Below are positions 6,344-13,803 of a DNA stretch of 38,773 bases, in pieces. Numbering within the stretch: position 1 is the stretch's first letter; each line of letters starts with the position of its first letter. Both the position numbers and the translations under genes were made by a program. The stretch comes from JAAYSA01 sp035367155 (lineage in GTDB: Bacteria; Bacillota_I; Bacilli_A; RFN20; CAG-826), in NCBI GenBank assembly GCA_035367155.1, contig DAOSJI010000010.1, positions 1-38,773 of the forward strand, in the 5' to 3' direction. The notes beneath the pieces were generated by a model. It was not told where the DNA came from. It saw nothing but the letters and a program-made list of their open reading frames with translations, and ran no database searches.

Positions 6344-9212
6344 CTAAATCATCCAATCTAATTACTTCATCGATTATAATTTGTTCTTTGTTATTACGTA
6401 AATCCATCTTACCTTTTACTTGAATAAGAGTGTTGTTTTGCAATAAATGTGCGTAATTTGCATATGTTTCAGGAAATAAAACGCAATCAATTTCGTTTTC
6501 ATAATTTGATATAGTCATAAATGCCATATCTTCATTTTTCCTTGTTTTGATTTTTCTAATGCTTTTAATTATTCCATAGGTATCTACTTTTCCAAGTTTA
6601 ATATCATTTAATGAAGTTGAGCCACGCTTTTTCATTTCATTATCGATATTAATTAATAAACTACCGCTGATTGTTACTCCTAGGCGTTTATACTCGTTTT
6701 CGATATTTTCAATAATGTTATCCTCAATTTCTTCAATTTCAATCCTATCTTTTAATAATTCACTACTTAAAAAACCAACATCAAGATAAATATCCATATG
6801 TTTCATATGCTCATTAAGAGTGTTTCTAGAAAGTCCAAAACAGTCGCATGCCCCAGCTTCAATTAGAGGGACATAATCTTCTCTTTTAAAGGGGAGACGT
6901 TTACTCATTCTATTAACGAACGTTCTAAAACTTTCAAAAAGTCCGTTTTCAGTTCGCTCTTCTATAATGCTTTGAGCAAAATTAAGACTAACATCTTTAA
7001 TATTTTGTAAAGGAATTCTTAGTTTATCATCTTCTTTTTTAAAGAGAAGTTCAGAATGATTAACACTCGGTAGTTCTAATGTGATACCAACTTTTTTCAT
7101 TTCACGAACATAGTCATAAAATTTATCTGTTGAGGAAGACATTCCTCTTAGTAATGATGCATAAAATTCGTGAGGATATGTAGCTTTTAGGTATGCCATT
7201 TGGCAGGCAATTACTGCATAACTAAGTGAGTGCGAACGGTTAAATCCGTAATCAGCAAATTTATATATTTGATTGAAAACACTATTTGAATCTTTACTTG
7301 AATAACCTTTTTTAAGTGCGCCACTTACAAATTGATCTTGAAGTTTTGAAAGAGCTTTTTCATCTTTTTTACTAATTGCTCGTCTAAATAAATCGGCTTC
7401 TTTTAGGTTCATACCTGCCATAACTTGGGCAATTTGCATAATTTGTTCTTGATAAACAATAATCCCGTATGTGCTTTCAAGAATTGGGATTAAATCCTTA
7501 TGAAGATATCTAAATCGCTCTTGCTTGTTTTTTCGTTTAGCATAATTTGGTATAAACTCCATTGGACCAGGACGATGAAGTGCAAGAAGAGCTACAATAT
7601 CTTCAAATTCACTTGGTTTAATTAGATTAATCGCATTATTCATACCAGCACTTTCTAATTGGAAAATACCGATGGTATGACCATCAGCAATTATTTTAAA
7701 AGCACTAGGATCATCATAAGGAATATCATTGTAAGTTAAACTAAGATTATAGTTTTTATTAACTAATGAAAGACAATATTCAATAGTTGTTAAGTTAGTT
7801 AGGCCAAGAAGATCCATTTTTAGGAAGCCTTGTTCTTCTAAGTAGCCCATTTCATATTGCGTAATATTGTGACCATTTACCTCATCAAGAGGAAGTACAT
7901 CAATTAAAGGAGTATTATTTAAGATAACGCCTGCAGCATGAATGCCAGTTTGACGTGGTAGCCCTTCAATTTTTGATGCTTTGGTAATGATATCTAAATA
8001 ATATTTATCGCTATTTACTAAATCTCTAAATGCTTTTACATATCTATAATTATCACGAAGGTTATAATCGGTTCGACCTAGGTGATTAACGATATAATTT
8101 ATCATCTCAATTTCGATGTTATAAATGCGACCTATATCTCTAATTGATTGTCGTGCCGCGTTAGATTGAAAAGTAATAATATTAGCAACTCTCTCGTCCC
8201 CATATTTTCTTCGTATATAAGAGACAACATCATCACGACGCCAATCAGCAAAGTCAATATCAATATCAGGCATTGTTTCACGACTTTCATTTAAAAATCG
8301 TTCAAATAACAAATTATATTTAATTGGGTCAACTTTAGTAATTCCAAGAGAATAACTAACAAGACTACCAGGAGCACTGCCTCGACCAGGACCAACTAAA
8401 ATATTGTTTGTCCGAGCAAAAGAAACATAGTCAGCAACAATTAGAAAATAATTATCAAAGCCCATTTTATTTATCGTTTGAAGTTCATGATTTAAACGAG
8501 CTAAATATTTTTCGTCTTTTTCTAAGTTAAGTTTTTTTAATCCTTCTAAACATAGATTCTTTAAATAAGAAGAACTAGTCTCATTGTTGGGATGAGGGAA
8601 TTCAAGTAATGTTCCTCTTTTTTTCTCAAGAATAAACTCGCATTTACTACTTAATTCAAAAGTTAAATTAATTTCTTTTTCAGTGTAATAGAAATTTAAG
8701 TCATCGTTAGTTGGAAAGAAGTCTTTTCCAATAAAGGTTTGATCAGTTTCTAAGTGAGTTTGATTAGCTATTGAGTTTGCTAATTCTAAATTTAGAGCGT
8801 CCTTAGGTTTTATATATTTAATGTGAGGAAAGGCGACAAGTTTATAATTGAATTCATTAGCNNNNNNNNNNNNNNNNNNNNNNNNNNNNNNNNNNNNNNN
8901 NNNNNNNNNNNNNNNNNNNNNNNNNNNNNNNNNNNNNNNNNNNNNNNNNNNNNNNNNNNNNATTTCATCTTTAATATATAAGGATAGTAAGAATCCATCA
9001 TAAACAACATCTAGTCCAAACACAGGTTTAATTTTATTTTTCTTACATTCTTTACTAAAAGAAGGCATACCGTAAAAGTGGTTAATGTCAGAAATACCTG
9101 CAAATTGCAGCTTATTTGCTTTTAAAACCTTTAAATAATCCTCAAGTGTTAAACCTGATTTTAAAAGCGAATAACTCGTGTAAACATGAAGTGGTACAAA
9201 TGTTTTACTCAT
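6321..9212 (-). CDS. dnaE: DNA polymerase III alpha subunit, DnaE type (interrupted by an assembly gap)
   Basis: This is a C-family replicative polymerase. Readable length is 963 residues, including 34 unknown ones over the N-run. Order: degenerate PHP domain at the N terminus, where the family's metal-binding His in F-V-H-x-x-V-H is replaced (F-V-P-L-H-V-Y); the polymerase palm with P-D-I-D-I-D-F-A-D and a third Asp in F-L-K-M-D-L-L-G-L-T; the fingers, with D-L-F-R-R-A-I-S-K-K; a helix-hairpin-helix region; and a C-terminal OB fold (about 885-950, Y-G-I-I-K-S-I-R-K-I-K-T-R). Gram-positive DnaE proteins are usually about 1,050-1,120 residues, so the missing piece is probably longer than the 34 placeholder residues. 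No Shine-Dalgarno precedes the ATG. It heads the dnaE-polA-mutM/coaE unit and overlaps polA by 23 nt. Confidence 0.93.
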   Translation of the reverse strand: MSKTFVPLHVYTSYSLLKSGLTLEDYLKVLKANKLQFAGISDINHFYGMPSFSKECKKNKIKPVFGLDVVYDGFLLSLYIKDEXXXXXXXXXXXXXXXXXXXXXXXXXXXXXXXXXXANEFNYKLVAFPHIKYIKPKDALNLELANSIANQTHLETDQTFIGKDFFPTNDDLNFYYTEKEINLTFELSSKCEFILEKKRGTLLEFPHPNNETSSSYLKNLCLEGLKKLNLEKDEKYLARLNHELQTINKMGFDNYFLIVADYVSFARTNNILVGPGRGSAPGSLVSYSLGITKVDPIKYNLLFERFLNESRETMPDIDIDFADWRRDDVVSYIRRKYGDERVANIITFQSNAARQSIRDIGRIYNIEIEMINYIVNHLGRTDYNLRDNYRYVKAFRDLVNSDKYYLDIITKASKIEGLPRQTGIHAAGVILNNTPLIDVLPLDEVNGHNITQYEMGYLEEQGFLKMDLLGLTNLTTIEYCLSLVNKNYNLSLTYNDIPYDDPSAFKIIADGHTIGIFQLESAGMNNAINLIKPSEFEDIVALLALHRPGPMEFIPNYAKRKNKQERFRYLHKDLIPILESTYGIIVYQEQIMQIAQVMAGMNLKEADLFRRAISKKDEKALSKLQDQFVSGALKKGYSSKDSNSVFNQIYKFADYGFNRSHSLSYAVIACQMAYLKATYPHEFYASLLRGMSSSTDKFYDYVREMKKVGITLELPSVNHSELLFKKEDDKLRIPLQNIKDVSLNFAQSIIEERTENGLFESFRTFVNRMSKRLPFKREDYVPLIEAGACDCFGLSRNTLNEHMKHMDIYLDVGFLSSELLKDRIEIEEIEDNIIENIENEYKRLGVTISGSLLINIDNEMKKRGSTSLNDIKLGKVDTYGIIKSIRKIKTRKNEDMAFMTISNYENEIDCVLFPETYANYAHLLQNNTLIQVKGKMDLRNNKEQIIIDEVIRLDDLDEKVNDN
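8862..8961. other. Assembly gap of 100 N inside dnaE
   Basis: Exactly 100 undetermined bases, a common placeholder for a gap of unknown size. The dnaE frame continues across it only because 2 leftover bases plus 100 make 34 codons. Any length read from this region is therefore unreliable. Confidence 0.98.
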
Positions 9213-9228
9213 ATTAATATCAATTAAT

Positions 9229-9237
9229 ATTTTACCA
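9229..9237 (-). promoter_or_regulatory. Extended -10 promoter of dnaE-polA-mutM/coaE
   Basis: Read on the minus strand the sequence is TGGTAAAAT, an extended -10 with a 5/6 hexamer, 16 nt before the dnaE ATG. The leader would be about 10 nt and contains no Shine-Dalgarno. Confidence 0.45.
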
Positions 9238-9258
9238 TACGAGACCTTAATCGTATAG

Positions 9259-9291
9259 TAAAAAGACCCAAAGTTTTATTACTTTAGGTCT
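9259..9291 (-). terminator. Terminator of ackA-nrnA
   Basis: On the minus strand AGACCTAAAGT pairs with ACTTTGGGTCT (11-bp stem, one mismatch, loop of 6) and runs into T residues. It lies 24 nt past the nrnA stop and before the dnaE promoter. Confidence 0.75.
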
Positions 9292-9314
9292 AGTTGATTC
9301 AAGCATTTTATTTT

Positions 9315-10319
9315 TCATTCTTTATATTCTTTTGCTAAATATTCATCGATTTCATTAATGAATGTTTCAATATCTTTTTTGTCAAAAAGGGAGGCGCCGC
9401 TAGCTTGAGCATGACCACCGCCATTCCATTTAGCCGCGATATGGTTAATTGGTTTTTCAGCGCTTCGCATAGAAACGCGCCACCTTTTCTCATTTATATC
9501 TTCGGTAATTGCCGCCCAAATATGAATGCCATCAATACCAGAAAAAATATTAACATTTTCTTTACCGCGTTCAGCAGGAATATTTAATTTTGTTTGTGCG
9601 TTATCATCAATAATGTAATAGGCAAAACCGTGTTCAGTAACTTTAAAGTTAGATAAAATGTAGGCAAGTACTCGTAAATCTTCTTTTTCATAACTATACA
9701 TTTTGACATAAACATCTTTTGTCATATCAAATCCTGTATCAAGAAGAAGTTCCGCGACTGCAAAAGTACTTGGAGTAGTAGCAGCATATTTAAAGCGACC
9801 TGTATCGCCGACAATCGCACTAAATAAGTTTTTTCCGCACTCTTTACTAATAATCTTTTTTGGTTGAGCAAGAATAAATGTAGCAATCATTTCTCCAACG
9901 CTACTTGCACTATCGTCTACAAAATTAATCGCGCCATAGGGTTCCACATTTGGATGATGATCAATTTTGATAATTTTTGAAGCTAAACTTACACGACTTT
10001 CACTAACACGATCAAGATTAGCGCAGTCAACTACAATAGCAAGAGCACCATTAAACCAAGAATTTTTGACACTGTCTAAATGAGGATAGAGTTTAGGTGT
10101 ATAAATAACACTATCTTCGCCAAGAACTTTAACATTTTTATTTGGAAAATTATCTTTTATCCAGTAATAGAGACCAAACTGCGAACCTAAAGCATCAAAA
10201 TCTGGTGATTTATGCGATAAAATCGCTATTTTATCAAAGGCCTTAATAGCCTTTAAAATAGCATCAAAATCCTTTTTGTAACGCTTAATATTAGCTTTTA
10301 TATGTTTACTTATTCGCAT
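9315..10319 (-). CDS. nrnA: DHH-family oligoribonuclease / pAp phosphatase NrnA
   Basis: This 334-residue protein belongs to the DHH/DHHA1 phosphoesterases. NrnA degrades 2-5 nt RNA fragments and dephosphorylates 3',5'-pAp in bacteria without Orn. Visible motifs are L-S-H-K-S-P-D-F-D-A-L-G-S near residue 36 (motif I, usually H-x-x-P-D-x-D), V-V-D-C-A-N in motif II, the signature I-D-H-H-P-N in motif III, and the DHHA1 loop G-G-G-H-A-Q-A-S-G-A near residue 300. It starts 14 nt after the ackA stop with only a weak AGG ahead, so it is probably co-transcribed with ackA. Synteny with dnaE and ackA matches Bacillus ytqI (nrnA). A cyclic-dinucleotide phosphodiesterase of the GdpP type is unlikely: there are no membrane, PAS or GGDEF parts. 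Confidence 0.93.
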   Translation of the reverse strand: MRISKHIKANIKRYKKDFDAILKAIKAFDKIAILSHKSPDFDALGSQFGLYYWIKDNFPNKNVKVLGEDSVIYTPKLYPHLDSVKNSWFNGALAIVVDCANLDRVSESRVSLASKIIKIDHHPNVEPYGAINFVDDSASSVGEMIATFILAQPKKIISKECGKNLFSAIVGDTGRFKYAATTPSTFAVAELLLDTGFDMTKDVYVKMYSYEKEDLRVLAYILSNFKVTEHGFAYYIIDDNAQTKLNIPAERGKENVNIFSGIDGIHIWAAITEDINEKRWRVSMRSAEKPINHIAAKWNGGGHAQASGASLFDKKDIETFINEIDEYLAKEYKE

Positions 10320-10333
10320 GAATTTAACCTAAT

Positions 10334-11533
10334 CTATTTTAGATTTAAGAGTCTAACAGTATCACGAAGAATCATTAATTCTTCATCAGTTGGAATAACT
10401 GAAACTCTAATTTTACTTTTTGGTGTAGATAAAACTGCTAATTTACCGCGCACTTTACTATTAAGTTCTTCATCAATTTCAACACCTAATGCTTCTTTAA
10501 TTTGATCGACTATTAACTTACGGTAAATTGGAGCATTCTCACCAATTCCCGCGGAGAAAACAATCATATCTGCCCCGCCTAGTCTAACAAAGTATTGACC
10601 AATAAAATCAGCAACTCTACGGGCAAACATTTTCTGAGCTAAAATCGCACGTTTATTACCCTTCAGAGCAGCATCTTCAATATCACGAGTATCATTTGAT
10701 ACTCCTGAAATTCCTAATAAACCACTTTTTTTATTAAAAATTTGATACATTTCTTTAACATCTTTTCCCTCTTCTTGGCAGGCAAAAAACATCACACTTG
10801 GATCAATATCACCTGTACGTGTGCCCATCATTACTCCGCCTAGGGGAGTTAAACCCATTGAAGTAGCAACGCAGACTCCATCATTAACTGCACATAAAGA
10901 AGAACCGCTTCCAATATGACAAGTAATAACACGAGGATGCTTAACTTCACTCATTAATTTTGCTGCTTCTTCAGCAAGATATTTATGAGAAGTACCATGC
11001 GCCCCATAACGACGAATATCATGTTTTTGATAATATTCGTATGGAATAGGATATAGAAAATCTTGCTCTTCCATAGTTTGATGGAAAGCAGTATCAAAAA
11101 CAGCGACATTTCCTAACTTAGGAAGGGCTTTTTTAAATGCTCTAAAACCAACAAGATGTGCTGCGTTATGAAGAGGTGCTAAAGGGATAAGTGCTTCAAT
11201 TTTATCTTCAGTATCTTTATTTAAAACTGCGCTATCTTGGAAGTATTTTCCGCCTTGAACAATTCGATGACCAACACCTTGAATTTCTTCAATTGATTCA
11301 ACAATTTTAAATTCAACTAGTTTTTCTAAGATTAAATCAACACCAATTTCATGATTTTTAACGGGAAGAATAGCTTTTCTTTCTTCTCCGTTAAAGTTCA
11401 TTTTAAAAATAGCATCATTATGACCAATACGATCAACAATACCACTTAAAATAACTCGTTCATTTTTTATTTCATAAAGTTTAAATTTAATTGATGAACT
11501 ACCAGCATTTACAGCCATTACTAATTTTCTCAT
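10334..11533 (-). CDS. ackA: Acetate kinase
   Basis: This 399-residue enzyme converts acetyl phosphate and ADP to acetate and ATP, the energy-yielding end of mixed-acid or lactic-type fermentation. The family N terminus is intact (V-M-A-V-N-A-G-S-S-S-I-K-F-K), as are G-H-R-I-V-Q-G-G, F-D-T-A-F-H-Q-T-M, H-I-G-S-G-S-S-L-C-A, the D-P-S-V loop and F-S-A-G-I-G-E-N-A. The length is normal for AckA. An AAGGATGG ribosome binding site precedes the ATG, and an extended -10 sits about 28 nt upstream. No pta lies in the window. nrnA follows closely. Confidence 0.97.
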   Translation of the reverse strand: MRKLVMAVNAGSSSIKFKLYEIKNERVILSGIVDRIGHNDAIFKMNFNGEERKAILPVKNHEIGVDLILEKLVEFKIVESIEEIQGVGHRIVQGGKYFQDSAVLNKDTEDKIEALIPLAPLHNAAHLVGFRAFKKALPKLGNVAVFDTAFHQTMEEQDFLYPIPYEYYQKHDIRRYGAHGTSHKYLAEEAAKLMSEVKHPRVITCHIGSGSSLCAVNDGVCVATSMGLTPLGGVMMGTRTGDIDPSVMFFACQEEGKDVKEMYQIFNKKSGLLGISGVSNDTRDIEDAALKGNKRAILAQKMFARRVADFIGQYFVRLGGADMIVFSAGIGENAPIYRKLIVDQIKEALGVEIDEELNSKVRGKLAVLSTPKSKIRVSVIPTDEELMILRDTVRLLNLK

Positions 11534-11560
11534 AAGTCACCATCCTTTAGTACTTAAAAG

Positions 11561-11569
11561 ATTATACCA
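11561..11569 (-). promoter_or_regulatory. Extended -10 promoter of ackA-nrnA
   Basis: The minus strand reads TGGTATAAT, a perfect TATAAT with an extended TG. A weak TTACAA lies 18 nt further upstream. No catabolite-responsive element was found between ackA and glgB, unlike the cre control known for Bacillus ackA. Confidence 0.6.
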
Positions 11570-11829
11570 TATAGAGCATTTAGGTTGTAATAAAAAAACC
11601 TTAGAAAAGTCAATCAAAAAAGCATAACTCTTTTTCAATTTTCTATAAAAATTACCATGAGTCGAAAGCAACTCTTAAATAAAGAAAAAAATATAAAAAT
11701 TATTACTTAAATATATTTATTAAATCATACAATCTGACATTTTTGTCTTTTAAGGGAGGTTTTGGCTTTTTTCATTGCTTTTAGACCCCTATTATTTAAT
11801 AATAGTAGAGAACGATTGGAGGGAAAAAT
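11570..11829. other. Intergenic region between ackA and glgB
   Basis: About 260 nt of AT-rich sequence between divergent genes. It contains an isolated strong Shine-Dalgarno-like TAAGGGAGG at 11751-11759 with no ORF behind it, and the near-palindrome at 11789-11805. A possible sigma-A promoter is TTGCTT (11775-11780), 17 nt, AATAAT (11798-11803), overlapping that palindrome. No further feature is supported. Confidence 0.4.
11789..11805. repeat. 17-bp inverted repeat upstream of glgB
   Basis: CTATTATT-T-AATAATAG is a perfect dyad with 8-bp arms and a single central base, 24 nt before the glgB start and overlapping the likely -10. It could be an operator, but in sequence this AT-rich the match may be chance. 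Confidence 0.4.
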
Positions 11830-13788
11830 ATGAGTTTTTTAGACTATTATCTGATGGGACAATCGCTTGATGCATTCAATCATTTAGGCGCTCACTTTGT
11901 AACCATCAAAGAAGAAGTTATCGAAAAAAGACCTGCTAGAAGTAAAGACGGACGAGGAAGACCTCGCAATGTCAAAGTAGTTAAAGAAGTACCTGCTGTT
12001 AGATTCCGGCTATATGCTCCTCATGCTAGTGATGTTAGTGTCATTGGAGAGTGGAACAATTGGAAACCTGGTGCTCATAATATGAAATTAGTTGATTATC
12101 GTGGCTTATGGGAAATTACCATTCCACATTTAGAACAATATGAGTCATATAAATATCATTTTAAAAACGCTCGAGGCGAATATGTTGATAAAGCTGATCC
12201 TTATGCTTTCTTTAGCGAACTTCGCCCAGGTAGCTGTTCACGTCTTTTCAATATTCGTAATTTTATCTGGCATGATGATAAATACTTAAAAAATAGAACA
12301 AGAGGATATGATGAACCAGTTTCAATTTATGAAATTCATTTAGGCAGTTGGAAAGGCAAAGTCGACGGCCGCAATATTTCGTATGAAGAAGTCGCTGATT
12401 ATCTTATCCCATATGTAAAAGAACATGGGTTTACCCATGTTGAAATAATGCCAATTACCCAGTACCCCTTTGATGGTAGCTGGGGCTATCAAGCCACAGG
12501 CTTCTATAGCGTCGATAGCCGCTATGGGAATCCGTTCCAATTAATGAGTTTTGTTGATCGGATGCACCAAGCAGGTATTGGCGTTATTTTAGATTTTGTT
12601 GTCGTTCATTTTGCAAATGACCCATATGGTTTAATTGATTTTGACGGCACACATATGTATGAATATAGTGATCCTGCTAATACTCTTAGCCAATGGGGTA
12701 GTCCTCAATTTGACTTAGGTAAAGATCCAGTCCGTAGCTTTTTAATGAGTGCTGTTAACTATTTTCTTACTTATTTCCATTTTGATGGTATCCGTATTGA
12801 TGCTGTAAGTAATATTCTATTTTGGGACGGCAACCGTGAACGCGGTGAAAATACCGGCGGTATTGAGTTCTTAAAGCGACTTAACGGTAAGATTCGTTAT
12901 GAACATCCTAATGTTATGATGATTGCTGAAGATAGTAGTGACTTTAGCGGAGTCACCCGGCCTTTAGAATACGGCGGCATCGGTTTTGATTATAAATGGG
13001 ATCTAGGCTGGATGAATGATACCCTAAAATACTACAGTAAAGACCCAATATATAAAAAATATGAGCATAACAAACTAACTTTCTCTATGCACTATTTTTA
13101 TAGTGATAACTTTATGCTCCCACTTTCTCATGATGAAGTAGTTCATGGTAAAGGCACAATTATAAACAAAATGTGGGGTAACTACGATCAAATGTTTGCC
13201 CTCGTGCGCAATTTATTTACCTACCAATTTGCTCACCCTGGCAAAAAACTAAACTTTATGGGAAATGAAATTGCTAGCTTTGATGAATGGGATGAATCAA
13301 AGTCACTACCTTGGATTTTAAAATCATATCCAAAACATGATTCAATTAGTCGTCTTGTTCGTGACTTAAATCTAATTTATCAAGCCGAAAAAGCAATGCA
13401 CGTTGAAGAACATAACCCTGAACGCTTTAATTGGCTTATGGTTGATAATGCTAATCAAAGTGTCTTTGTTTTTGAACGCCGCTATGAAGACTCTCATCTT
13501 GTTTTTGTTTTCAACATGACACCAAATTATTATGAAGAATACGATATTGGTCTATCTACTCCAGGCCTATACGAAGAAATCTTTAATAGCGATAAAGATG
13601 TCTACGGCGGTTGGAACCAATATAACGGACTTCCATTGGAACACAATAACTATATGGGTCCTGAACATCGTCCATATAGTCTAACAATTAAATTAGCTAG
13701 CTTCGGTGCAATGATTTTTAAAAGGGTCATAAAAAAAGAACCCGTAGTAGAAGAAGCTACTAAAAACAAGAAAAAAACAAAAAAATAA
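11830..13788 (+). CDS. glgB: 1,4-alpha-glucan branching enzyme
   Basis: This 652-residue GH13 enzyme makes the alpha-1,6 branches of glycogen. A CBM48 domain (about 57-140) shows I-G-E-W-N-N-W and Y-K-Y-H-F-K. The catalytic barrel has the nucleophile D324 (F-D-G-I-R-I-D-A-V-S-N), the acid E367 (M-I-A-E-D) and D435 (L-S-H-D-E-V-V-H-G-K-G). A C-terminal beta domain follows, then a Lys-rich tail. The odd part is residues 27-56 before CBM48: a basic stretch containing K-D-G-R-G-R-P-R, which resembles an AT-hook core. The start has a strong GGAGGG 6-7 nt upstream. glgP follows after 15 nt, so branching and phosphorolysis are coupled. glgC and glgA are not in the window. Codons look somewhat richer in GGC/CGC than in neighbouring genes. 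Confidence 0.96.
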   Translation: MSFLDYYLMGQSLDAFNHLGAHFVTIKEEVIEKRPARSKDGRGRPRNVKVVKEVPAVRFRLYAPHASDVSVIGEWNNWKPGAHNMKLVDYRGLWEITIPHLEQYESYKYHFKNARGEYVDKADPYAFFSELRPGSCSRLFNIRNFIWHDDKYLKNRTRGYDEPVSIYEIHLGSWKGKVDGRNISYEEVADYLIPYVKEHGFTHVEIMPITQYPFDGSWGYQATGFYSVDSRYGNPFQLMSFVDRMHQAGIGVILDFVVVHFANDPYGLIDFDGTHMYEYSDPANTLSQWGSPQFDLGKDPVRSFLMSAVNYFLTYFHFDGIRIDAVSNILFWDGNRERGENTGGIEFLKRLNGKIRYEHPNVMMIAEDSSDFSGVTRPLEYGGIGFDYKWDLGWMNDTLKYYSKDPIYKKYEHNKLTFSMHYFYSDNFMLPLSHDEVVHGKGTIINKMWGNYDQMFALVRNLFTYQFAHPGKKLNFMGNEIASFDEWDESKSLPWILKSYPKHDSISRLVRDLNLIYQAEKAMHVEEHNPERFNWLMVDNANQSVFVFERRYEDSHLVFVFNMTPNYYEEYDIGLSTPGLYEEIFNSDKDVYGGWNQYNGLPLEHNNYMGPEHRPYSLTIKLASFGAMIFKRVIKKEPVVEEATKNKKKTKK

Positions 13789-13803
13789 ATTGAGGTACAA
13801 AGT

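Noticed and set aside
11751..11759. Strong Shine-Dalgarno-like TAAGGGAGG upstream of glgB, considered as the start of a small ORF
   Set aside because: No start codon with a sensible reading frame follows at the right distance.
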